The position numbers and the translations under genes are program-made. Of a DNA stretch of 64,000 bases, positions 1-6,977 are shown one piece after another. This DNA comes from an uncultured Clostridia bacterium (GTDB lineage: Bacteria > Bacillota > Clostridia > Christensenellales > Aristaeellaceae). How positions within the stretch are numbered: the first letter of the stretch is position 1; every line of letters begins with the position of its first letter. The notes under the pieces are model-generated. The model searched no databases. It saw only the letters and a list, made by a program, of their open reading frames with translations, and was not told the origin of the DNA. Location: NCBI GenBank assembly GCA_937886445.1, contig CALGBY010000111.1, positions 1 through 64,000 on the forward strand, written 5' to 3'.

Positions 1-22
1 TGAATGAAACGAGGAATTAACT

Positions 23-673
23 ATGCTTAATGTAAAAATACAAATACCTGATGATATGAAAGAGTTATTGCGTCAATCCTTTTCGTCTGATAGCCAAAAA
101 TGTTGCGCATATTTTCCAGATATAAAAAGGAACCCTTCGGTTATCAGTTCGTTTGGAATCCAAAGCAAGGATTATTGGTTAGAACTATATCAGGAATCAG
201 ATTTTTTAGAAGATGGAGAATATTATTCTCGACTAGTTATCCAAAAGAAACAGTTGGACAATAATCGATATTATAAGCCGCATAACAATATACTGTGGGA
301 ACGTTATAACGATATCTGGTTACAAGCTCCCCTTATTGGTTCTCCCTTTCAAATTGCAGACAAATGTAATGTACGCAAAGATGAACGGATTACTTTTCAG
401 TTACAGGGCTATAAAACCATTTCTATTATTCATGATAGTATAAGTTACATACTCCCTGTTAAGAATGAGATTCATCATATAGAGGCGGACATTGGAATAC
501 TAATAGAAACGTCAGACTGTAATGTTGTCTTTTCTACATGTGACAAAGATTTCACATATTCCTTATTATTACCATCTGTGAATGATCTTGCTGAGCCAGT
601 AGTTTTTTGGAGTTTTAAAACAGATCAAGAAAATTGTTATGAGGCAGAAAGAACGCTAATAAAGATCAACTGA
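23..673 (+). CDS. Hypothetical protein, candidate immunity protein of an RHS toxin module
   Basis: A 216-residue soluble protein with no family I recognise. It has no signal peptide or membrane segment and is rich in aromatic and acidic residues. A GAGGAA ribosome site stands 7 bases before the ATG. The gene is clearly more AT-rich than everything after about 680, which suggests recent transfer. It lies directly before a headless RHS/YD-repeat fragment. In RHS and other polymorphic-toxin loci, a small AT-rich gene between a toxin tip and a displaced repeat fragment is typically the immunity gene of that tip. The TGA at bases 1-3 could be the end of such a toxin, but the window does not show it. 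The gene itself is seen in the sequence; the immunity role is inferred from position only. Confidence 0.6.
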   Translation: MLNVKIQIPDDMKELLRQSFSSDSQKCCAYFPDIKRNPSVISSFGIQSKDYWLELYQESDFLEDGEYYSRLVIQKKQLDNNRYYKPHNNILWERYNDIWLQAPLIGSPFQIADKCNVRKDERITFQLQGYKTISIIHDSISYILPVKNEIHHIEADIGILIETSDCNVVFSTCDKDFTYSLLLPSVNDLAEPVVFWSFKTDQENCYEAERTLIKIN

Positions 674-683
674 TATTAGGCGA

Positions 684-1580
684 GAGGGTGGCGCTATTAC
701 CCGGTATGATTATGACGCCGCGGGCAATTTGCGCACCGTTATTGACGCGCTCGGAAACAAAACGAAGTACGCGTATGACAAGAACGACCAATTGACCGTT
801 CTGACAGATGCGCTGGGACACAAAGTCACCGTAAAGTATGATCGCAATGGTCAGGCCATATCTGCCAAACAAAAGAATGGCGGGACGCTGGGCACCGAAT
901 ATGATGCTGTTGGCCGGGTGATTTCTGAAACGGATGCGAATGGCCATGTGACGACCTATAGCTACAATAAAAATGGCCTTGTGAGCGGAATCACCGACGC
1001 AATTGGACAGACCGCGACCTTTGAATATGACAGTCTTGGTAATGTGATCAGGATCACTGCGCCGGGTGACGCGGTTACCCTGTATGAATATGATGCTGCG
1101 GGAAGGATCACAGCCGTAACGGATGCCGAAAAGTGCACAACAGAATATACCTACAATGCAGCCGGGTTGCCTGAAGCTGTTACTGTAAACGGAAACGCGA
1201 CCGTATATGAATATGATGCCGCAGGCAATATCCTTTCCGCCACGGATGCGGAAGGACGGAAGGTGTGTTTCACCTACGATCCGACGGGCAATATGACAGA
1301 AGTCATCTATCCGGACGGAAGCAAGGATACAACGGAATACGATTTGCTTGGACGTGTGGTGAAGACGATCCCCCGTACAGGTCTCGCGACGGCCTATACT
1401 TATGACGCGATGGGAAATGTCATTTGTGTGACCGAAGGTGACAGGACGACTGGCTATGAATATGATCTCCTTGGCCGACTGACAAAGGTGATTGCCGTGG
1501 ACGGCACGGAAACCAGGGTTTCCTATGACGCCCTTGGGAATATTATTTCCGAAGAAGACCCGACCGGCGCGGTCACATAG
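684..1580 (+). pseudogene. RHS/YD-repeat protein fragment (no start, no C-terminus)
   Basis: About 14 tandem YD repeats of roughly 21 residues, of the type YDxxGNxxxxTDAxG, run in one frame. Such repeats build the beta-cage shell of RHS and wall-associated polymorphic toxins. The frame is open from the stop at 660-662, but repeat-like sequence begins only near 684 and there is no ribosome site. The first usable start would be a TTG inside a repeat at 729. The repeat pattern stops abruptly at a TAG at 1578-1580, and no repeat motif follows in any frame. The conserved RHS core and a toxin tip are both missing, so this is a displaced internal fragment rather than a working gene. Base composition returns here to that of the rest of the window, so the repeat is probably native sequence joined to the imported gene before it. 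Confidence 0.85.
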
Positions 1581-2112
1581 TATCCCCCAAACCACAAAGC
1601 GGGAGAAAAAGCTGTTCCAACTGTCTCAGTATGAAAATTCGCTTTTCAGGATACCGGGAGACGAGATCGCGATCAAATATGTGAAGGATCACATAGACCG
1701 CATCTGGCGGGAAAAGCCGGTCTATCTGCACGGTGATTTCCATCCGGGCAACCTCATCTATACGCCGGAGGGCTCTGTAGGCGTGATCGACTTCAACCGC
1801 TGGGAGACCGGCGATCCGTATGAGGAGTTTTACAAGCTGCAGTGCTTCGGCACAGAGGTTTCCGTACCGTACTGTATCGGCCAGATCGACGCCTATTTTG
1901 ATGACTGTATCCCGGAGGATTTCTGGACGGCAAACGCGGTATACGCGGCACAGGCTTCGCTCTTTTCCATCAAGTGGGCTGAAAAATTCGGTCAGAGCGA
2001 TATTGACGGAATGATAAAGAGAGCAAAAGCCGCATTCCGGGATTATGACGGCTTTCAGCTCACCGTTCCGAAATGGTATACAAATAAGTATCAAAGCCTT
2101 TCAGAACAATAA
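1578..2112 (+). pseudogene. 5'-truncated aminoglycoside phosphotransferase-like (APH) gene
   Basis: The C-terminal lobe of an APH/choline-kinase-type phosphotransferase is present. The catalytic loop HGDFHPGN lies near 1729-1752, followed by a metal-binding VIDFN and the GDPYEEF segment typical of the family. About 170 residues remain, whereas full proteins have 260-300, so the ATP-binding N-lobe is gone. The homologous frame starts exactly where the YD repeats end (about 1578), with no start codon or ribosome site of its own. The upstream open frame is only an out-of-frame reading of the repeats. The gene was evidently cut by the event that placed the RHS fragment here. The remaining lobe cannot bind ATP normally and is expected to be inactive. 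The substrate of the former enzyme cannot be told. Confidence 0.8.
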
Positions 2113-2220
2113 ATGATCCCCGGCACAAAACCGCTGTTATCCTGACTTGCGGGATGCGTATCGCGGCGGGATGCTTCTTTTCAGACCGGAGAAAGTATAA
2201 ACAGAAACGGAGAAAGAACG

Positions 2221-2688
2221 ATGCTGAAATTCTGGCTGCCCTTTCCTTCCGAGCTCAAATACCGTAAGGAATGGCTGAGTGATGAAGAAACCATGGCCTA
2301 TAACCGGGCCTGGGGCGGTACGGTGGATTTTTGTGAGGAGCGCTGGGACAGCTGGTACCGTACCTGGGTGATCGATCCGGAGGGAAGGCATTTTTACCGG
2401 TATCTGAAAAACGAAAACGGTACCTTTGTGGGTGAAGCCGCCTTCCACCGGGAGGAGGATACAGACCGATGGATGACCGATGTGCTGATCCCGGCCGCGT
2501 ACCGGAAAAAGGGATATGGCAAAGAAGCCCTGCTCATGCTGGAAAACGCGGCAAGGGAAAACGGTATCGACTGCCTGTATGACAGCATCGCGGCGGATAA
2601 CGCAGCCGCGATAAAGCTGTTTATAAATGAAGGCTTCTGTGAGGAATACCGCACAGAGGAATATGTGATGATGAAAAAGATGCTTTGA
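2221..2688 (+). CDS. GNAT-family N-acetyltransferase
   Basis: A 155-residue protein of normal length for a single GNAT domain. It shows the acetyl-CoA pyrophosphate loop RKKGYGKEAL near residues 95-104 and the late beta-strand/helix pattern with NxxAIKLFxxxGF near 123-137. GNAT enzymes move an acetyl group from acetyl-CoA to an amine; the substrate cannot be read here. The ATG at 2221 has GGAGAA 8 bases upstream. The gene stands alone between the APH remnant and a strong terminator, with 108 bases in front of it in which I see no clear promoter. It is intact and in the GC-rich style of the chromosome. Confidence 0.85.
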   Translation: MLKFWLPFPSELKYRKEWLSDEETMAYNRAWGGTVDFCEERWDSWYRTWVIDPEGRHFYRYLKNENGTFVGEAAFHREEDTDRWMTDVLIPAAYRKKGYGKEALLMLENAARENGIDCLYDSIAADNAAAIKLFINEGFCEEYRTEEYVMMKKML

Positions 2689-2693
2689 TCACG

Positions 2694-2732
2694 GAGCCGT
2701 TGCGGAGACAAAGATCCGCAATGGCTCTTTTT
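2694..2732 (+). terminator. Rho-independent terminator after the GNAT gene
   Basis: A 13-bp stem (GAGCCGTTGCGGA pairing with TCCGCAATGGCTC, one G-T pair) encloses an 8-base loop and is followed by TTTTT at 2728-2732. Confidence 0.85.
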
Positions 2733-2801
2733 GTGCGGATCTATTTCAGGACAGGACTTATCATCGCAGGAAAACCGGCAGTTTTCCGGTGTGATGTGTC
2801 A

Positions 2802-3851
2802 TCATCTGCCCGTCATGGCTTTGAATTCGTCTTCCGTCATGCTATAGCCGAAAAACACACGATAAAATCCGGATACCTCCGTGTACAGATCATAATCCGT
2901 CTGCTCCGGGTACAATACATCCGCAAGCCACAGCATGCCGAGAAAGCACTGCGAGGCGGGCGGCGAGGATATCCAGCCGTAAGGGCCGCCCGGCACCTCG
3001 TATACCTGCCCGTTCTTTACCGCCCTCAGGCTCTGCCATACAGGATCATCCTTTACGCGGTCAAAAATGCTGCCGTGGCTGAAAAGGATCACATCCGGAT
3101 CCCACAGGAGGATCTGCTCCATATCCGCCGTATTTCCGTCACCGCCCGATACCGGCGCTTCCACAGCCGCCGCGTTCTCCGCCAGCATATCGATCACCTG
3201 CGCGTGATAGGAGCCGCGCGCCAGCACATTGGTGCCCTCCGGCCCCAGACAGTACAGCACACGCTTTCTTTCCCCCGCCGCGTTCACCGCGCTCAGCGAC
3301 TTTTGCCGTGCCTCTTCACACATTGCCGCCCTTTGCTCCGCCGCGTCACGGCAGCACAGCACCTCCCCCAGCGTTCTGTACACCTCCGCGGAGGATGATA
3401 CATCCGCGTTGATATGCACAAACGGGATCCCGGTCAGCGCGGAAAGCCTGTCCAGTTCTTCCTTCTGCCCGCTCTTGCTCTGGCCGATATCCACCACAAC
3501 ATCCGGCGCGGCGCTCAGCAGGGATTCTGTATTCACTGTGCCCTTCCCGCCGTACAGCTGTCCAAGCTCAGGCAGAAGCAGATATTTTTGCGGGATATAG
3601 CGCTCCGCTTCATCTGAAAACGCCGCCGAAAAGCCCACGAGCTTATCCGGGCACAGCGTGTAAACATAGATCTGCGCCATAGGCCCGGTCACCGCCGTCT
3701 TTTCCACCGTTTCGGGGAGGCTGACCCGGCGGCCCAGATCATCGGTAAACACCCGCGTGCGGGTGTTTTTTTGCTGCTCCGGCATGCCGCCGCACCCGGA
3801 AAGACACAGGCACAGCAGCAGTACCGCCGCTGACAGTACGGCCTTGCGCAT
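2802..3851 (-). CDS. ABC transporter substrate-binding lipoprotein (BtuF/FepB/MolA type)
   Basis: A 349-residue periplasmic-binding-type protein (Peripla_BP_2 family). It has a lipoprotein signal peptide ending in the lipobox LSGC, with Cys20 as the lipidated residue, so it sits on the outer face of the membrane. This family binds iron-chelate, cobalamin, haem, or, in MolA-type members, molybdate/tungstate. The ATG at 3851 is preferred over an upstream GTG at 3860 because AAGGAG lies 8 bases before the ATG and touches the GTG. The gene is divergent from a MocA-ModE fusion, FecCD permease and ATPase, and the two units share one promoter region, so it is very probably the binding subunit of that transporter. 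The nearby molybdenum enzyme makes molybdate or tungstate the likeliest substrate. That substrate is inferred; an iron chelate remains possible. Confidence 0.85.
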   Translation of the reverse strand: MRKAVLSAAVLLLCLCLSGCGGMPEQQKNTRTRVFTDDLGRRVSLPETVEKTAVTGPMAQIYVYTLCPDKLVGFSAAFSDEAERYIPQKYLLLPELGQLYGGKGTVNTESLLSAAPDVVVDIGQSKSGQKEELDRLSALTGIPFVHINADVSSSAEVYRTLGEVLCCRDAAEQRAAMCEEARQKSLSAVNAAGERKRVLYCLGPEGTNVLARGSYHAQVIDMLAENAAAVEAPVSGGDGNTADMEQILLWDPDVILFSHGSIFDRVKDDPVWQSLRAVKNGQVYEVPGGPYGWISSPPASQCFLGMLWLADVLYPEQTDYDLYTEVSGFYRVFFGYSMTEDEFKAMTGR

Positions 3852-3870
3852 ATCCTTCACTCCTTTACAG

Positions 3871-3931
3871 CGAATTGTTTTTCTTTACAATTCGGTGCAT
3901 CCAGTATATACTGGTTTCATACTGAAATCAA
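3871..3931. promoter_or_regulatory. Overlapping divergent promoters with a shared 14-bp palindrome
   Basis: The plus-strand promoter is TTTACA (3884-3889), 17 bases, TATACT (3907-3912). The minus-strand promoter is TTGATT (3931-3926), 17 bases, TATACT (3908-3903). Both -10 boxes lie inside the perfect palindrome CCAGTATATACTGG at 3901-3914. A second inverted repeat, CGAATTG / CAATTCG, spans 3871-3894 and overlaps the plus -35. A protein bound to the palindrome would block both the binding-protein gene and the mocA-permease-ATPase unit. The ModE-type domain encoded just downstream is the obvious candidate, but the site does not obviously match the E. coli ModE box. Confidence 0.7.
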
Positions 3932-3964
3932 TCCCTTTCGGGTATTCTGTACGGAGGTTCTCCT

Positions 3965-4903
3965 ATGAAGATCGCCGCGTTGATCGCTGCCGCCGGCCTG
4001 TCCTCCCGGATGGGCAGTTTCAAGCCTCTGATGAAGATCGGCGGGCTGTCCTCCGCGGAAAGGATCGTCGCCACGATGAAAAGCGCGGGAGCCGGGATCG
4101 TAACGGTGGTCACCGGCTGCCGCGCGGAAGAGCTGGAAAAACACCTTGCGGGAAAGGATACCGTATTTTTGCGCAACAGCGCCTATGAAAGCACCGAAAT
4201 GTTTGACAGCGTACGTATCGGCCTTGAATATCTCAAAGACAAGTGCGACCTGATCCTGTTTTCGCCCGTGGATACGCCGCTCTTTACGATATCCACCGCG
4301 CGCCGCCTTACAGCAAGCGGCGCCGATCTGGCCGTACCGGTCTGCTCCGGGCAGGCCGGGCACCCGGTGTTGATCTCCGCCAAAGCGGCGGAGCGCATTC
4401 TGGCCTTTACGGGCGAAGGCGGCCTGCGCGGCGCGATGGAAAGCACCGGTATCCCGATACAGCGAATAGAAACGGATGATCCGGGCGTTCTTCTGGATGC
4501 CGATACACCGGAGGATCTCAACGCTCTGATCGCGCTGCATGACAGGCAGATGATCCGCGCGTCGGTATCCGTATCGCTGAGCCGCGATACGCCCTTTCTG
4601 ACAGAAAGCACAGCGTTGCTCCTCTCCATCATCAAGGAAACAGGCTCTGTTCACACGGCCTGCCAAAGAACGGGGATCTCCTATTCCTCCGGCTGGCAGG
4701 CGATCAAAAGGCTGGAGGAGCAAACCGGAAAACGCGCCGTGATCAGAACACGCGGCGGAAAAGACGGCGGCCACAGCGCGCTCACCGGAGACGGTGAACA
4801 ACTGCTCAGCCTGTTCATGCTTTACCGCGAACAGGTGTCAGAGCAGGCGGACAGGATATACAGCCGGGTATTCCGGGGCTTTTTTGAGGAGGAAGCCGAA
4901 TGA
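3965..4903 (+). CDS. MocA-like nucleotidyltransferase fused to a ModE-type DNA-binding domain
   Basis: A 312-residue two-domain protein. Residues 1-190 form a MobA/MocA-type nucleotidyltransferase: AAGLSSRMG near 9-17 with Lys20, VDTP near 102-105 and DADTPEDL near 178-185. Such enzymes attach CMP or GMP to the molybdenum cofactor (MocA makes the cytosine dinucleotide used by xanthine-dehydrogenase-type enzymes). Residues 210-285 resemble the N-terminal winged helix of ModE, with ETGSVHTACQRTGISYSSGW, then an RGGKDGG segment and an LTxxG ending. ModE represses molybdate transport genes when molybdate is bound. A good GGAGG lies before the ATG. The gene opens the plus-strand unit and overlaps the permease start by ATGA. 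The fusion suggests one protein both matures the cofactor and controls the locus. Confidence 0.85.
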   Translation: MKIAALIAAAGLSSRMGSFKPLMKIGGLSSAERIVATMKSAGAGIVTVVTGCRAEELEKHLAGKDTVFLRNSAYESTEMFDSVRIGLEYLKDKCDLILFSPVDTPLFTISTARRLTASGADLAVPVCSGQAGHPVLISAKAAERILAFTGEGGLRGAMESTGIPIQRIETDDPGVLLDADTPEDLNALIALHDRQMIRASVSVSLSRDTPFLTESTALLLSIIKETGSVHTACQRTGISYSSGWQAIKRLEEQTGKRAVIRTRGGKDGGHSALTGDGEQLLSLFMLYREQVSEQADRIYSRVFRGFFEEEAE

Positions 4904-5961
4904 AACATGCTTTGAACAGCCGTCCGCCCGAAGGGCGCAGGCGGACGAAAGCCGGGCGCGCGCTGCTGCTGTGCCTGGGCCTTCTCCTGCTCCTCGCGTT
5001 CCCGCTCGCGCTGATGCTGGGCAGATATTCGGTCTCCCCGTACAGGGTACTGCAGATCCTTGCCGCGCGTCTCCCGTTTGTGCATAATGATGGGCTGTTT
5101 TCACAGGCAGAGGAGGCGGCCGTGATCGGCGTGCGGCTGCCGCGTATTGTGCTGGCGGTGCTTACCGGCGCGGCTCTTTCCGCCTCCGGCGCGGTGCTGC
5201 AAAGCGTTTTCATGAATCCTCTCGCCTCGCCGGATCTTCTCGGCACCTCCTCCGCCGCCGGTTTCGGCGCGGCGCTTGCCATCTTTATCGGCCTGACGGG
5301 CTTTGCCGTTACCGCCGCTGCCTTCGTTTTCGGTATTGCCGGGGTGGCGCTGGTATTCATTTGCGGCAGGCATGTGCGCTCCGGCCGTTCCGCCGGCATC
5401 ATTCTGTGCGGCATCATCACCGGCTCTCTGTTTTCAGCCGGCATTTCGCTTATCAAGCTTTCGGCCGATCCCGAAAACCGCCTTCCCGCCATCACCTACT
5501 GGCTGATGGGCTCCCTGAACGGCGCGGATATGAAGACCGTGGGGTTTTTCATCGTGCCGTTCGTCACCGGTCTTTTACCGCTGTTTCTTCTCAGATGGAA
5601 GCTGAATGTGATCAGCCTCGGGGAGGATGCCGCCTGTGCCGTGGGTACAGATCCCGCCCGTGTGCGTACGGCAGCCGTTATCTGTACCTCTCTGCTTACC
5701 GCGGCCGCGGTATCCTCATCAGGTGTGATCGGCTGGGTGGGGCTGGTGATGCCGCAGGCGCTGCGACGCCTGTGCGGGCCGGATCAGCGCGTCCTGCTCC
5801 CCGCCTCTCTGCTTGCGGGCGGGCTGTTCATGCTGCTTTCGGATACCGTTTCCCGCTGTCTGCTGGCGGCGGAGGTGCCCGTCGGCATCGTCACCGCACT
5901 GGCGGGCGCTCCCCTGTTTCTCATCCTCCTCATTACCGAAAGGAGGCGGGAAAATGCTTGA
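4900..5961 (+). CDS. FecCD-family ABC permease, probable molybdate/tungstate importer
   Basis: A 353-residue polytopic membrane protein of the BtuC/FecCD type II importer family, of usual length with about ten hydrophobic segments. The typical block around residues 80-125 (LPRIVLAVLTGAALSASG, then NPLASPDLLGTSSAAGFGA) is clear. It forms the membrane channel that receives substrate from the lipoprotein encoded divergently at 2802-3851. Its ATG overlaps the stop of the previous gene (ATGA at 4900-4903) with GAGGAGGA upstream, and its end overlaps the ATPase start by 8 bases. All three were clearly made to be translated together. Type II importers are best known for cobalamin, haem and siderophores, but MolBC of Haemophilus carries molybdate, which fits this setting. 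Confidence 0.88.
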   Translation: MKHALNSRPPEGRRRTKAGRALLLCLGLLLLLAFPLALMLGRYSVSPYRVLQILAARLPFVHNDGLFSQAEEAAVIGVRLPRIVLAVLTGAALSASGAVLQSVFMNPLASPDLLGTSSAAGFGAALAIFIGLTGFAVTAAAFVFGIAGVALVFICGRHVRSGRSAGIILCGIITGSLFSAGISLIKLSADPENRLPAITYWLMGSLNGADMKTVGFFIVPFVTGLLPLFLLRWKLNVISLGEDAACAVGTDPARVRTAAVICTSLLTAAAVSSSGVIGWVGLVMPQALRRLCGPDQRVLLPASLLAGGLFMLLSDTVSRCLLAAEVPVGIVTALAGAPLFLILLITERRRENA

Positions 5962-6733
5962 GATCTGCGATCTTCATTACCGGGCAGGGAAAAAGGAGAT
6001 CCTTTCGGGGGTATCGCTGAAAGCCGGACAGGGCGGAATAAAGGTGCTGCTCGGCGCGAACGGTGCCGGAAAGAGCACGCTGCTTAGGTGCGTGATGAAC
6101 CTTGAACGCGGATACACCGGCAGCATCCTGCTTTGCGGAAGGGAGGCACGCACCCTTTCCTTCCGGGAGACCGCACGGCGCGCCGCCCTCATCCCGCAGT
6201 TCTTTCCGGAAACGCCGGGCTTTACGGCAAGGGATATGATACTGATGGGAAGCACCGCGGGGCTGGGCGCGTTCGGCATGCCGGGCGAAAAGGAAGTAAC
6301 GCAGGAAGAGGCGGAGGCGCGGCGTCTGGATATCGATTCGCTGCTTTTTCATCCCTTTGATACCCTGAGCGGCGGCGAAAAGCAGCTGGTGCTGATCGCC
6401 CGCGCCCTGCTGCAGGGTGCGCCGCTGCTTCTGATGGATGAGCCGGACAGCGCGCTGGACCCGGGCAACCGCGCGCGACTGAGCAGGATCATCAAGGAGC
6501 TGGCTGCCGCGGGGCATGCCGTGCTGCTCACGACACATGACCCTGAATGGGCGTACACAGTGGCGGACAGCGCCGCCGTGATGAAGGAGGGACGGCTCCT
6601 CGCGGACGGCATACCCTGTGATGTGATCACAGAGGAAATGTACCGCGCCGCGTACAGCCTGGACGCGGAAGCACTGGATATCGGAAACGGCAGAGCACGC
6701 GTGTTCATACCGCGCGGCGAAGAGAAGCGCTGA
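5954..6733 (+). CDS. ABC importer ATP-binding protein (FepC/MolC type)
   Basis: A 259-residue ATPase: Walker A GANGAGKS (34-41), Q-loop Gln82, signature LSGGEKQ (138-144), Walker B LLLMDEP (158-164) and switch His195. All catalytic residues are present. It drives import through the FecCD permease. I place the start at the ATG at 5954, which has AAAGGAGG just ahead; a longer open frame upstream lies inside the permease gene in another frame. No terminator follows, only a 244-base spacer with a new promoter, so some read-through into the molybdenum hydroxylase genes is possible. Confidence 0.9.
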   Translation: MLEICDLHYRAGKKEILSGVSLKAGQGGIKVLLGANGAGKSTLLRCVMNLERGYTGSILLCGREARTLSFRETARRAALIPQFFPETPGFTARDMILMGSTAGLGAFGMPGEKEVTQEEAEARRLDIDSLLFHPFDTLSGGEKQLVLIARALLQGAPLLLMDEPDSALDPGNRARLSRIIKELAAAGHAVLLTTHDPEWAYTVADSAAVMKEGRLLADGIPCDVITEEMYRAAYSLDAEALDIGNGRARVFIPRGEEKR

Positions 6734-6749
6734 TACCGTTTTTCTCAGG

Positions 6750-6784
6750 CCGGTATTGTACGATACCGGAGACTGTGATATACT
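6750..6784 (+). promoter_or_regulatory. Promoter for the molybdenum hydroxylase genes
   Basis: An extended -10, TGATATACT (TATACT at 6779-6784), lies 17 bases after a weak -35 TTGTAC (6756-6761). A 7-bp inverted repeat CCGGTAT / ATACCGG (6750-6769) covers the -35 and could be an operator. The TATACT-centred layout recalls the 3901-3914 site. Confidence 0.6.
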
Positions 6785-6977
6785 TTCACCGTGAACACAA
6801 AGGAAATGCCGATCAGGTAAGGACGATCCTGATGCATCTGAGTTTTTACAGAATGCAGCTGAAAAATCGGGATCTTTATAGAAAGCAGACCGTGCAAAAA
6901 ACGCCGGTATTGAGCCTGCCGGATCGATCAGCGCATCCGTAAAGTAATGTTTCTGCCCCCGCGAAAGGAGGATCAGC
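6785..6977 (+). other. Leader region of the molybdenum hydroxylase transcript
   Basis: About 185 bases lie between the presumed transcription start and the TTG start codon, which is long for this genome. One clear hairpin is present (ATCAGG 6812-6817 pairing with CCTGAT 6828-6833). No intrinsic terminator and no coding frame are seen. It could hold a cis-acting RNA, but I cannot match it to a known riboswitch. Confidence 0.35.

Noticed and set aside
6785..6977. A molybdenum-cofactor riboswitch
   Set aside because: Only one simple hairpin is clear. I cannot fit the known motif by eye, so I list the stretch as a leader only.
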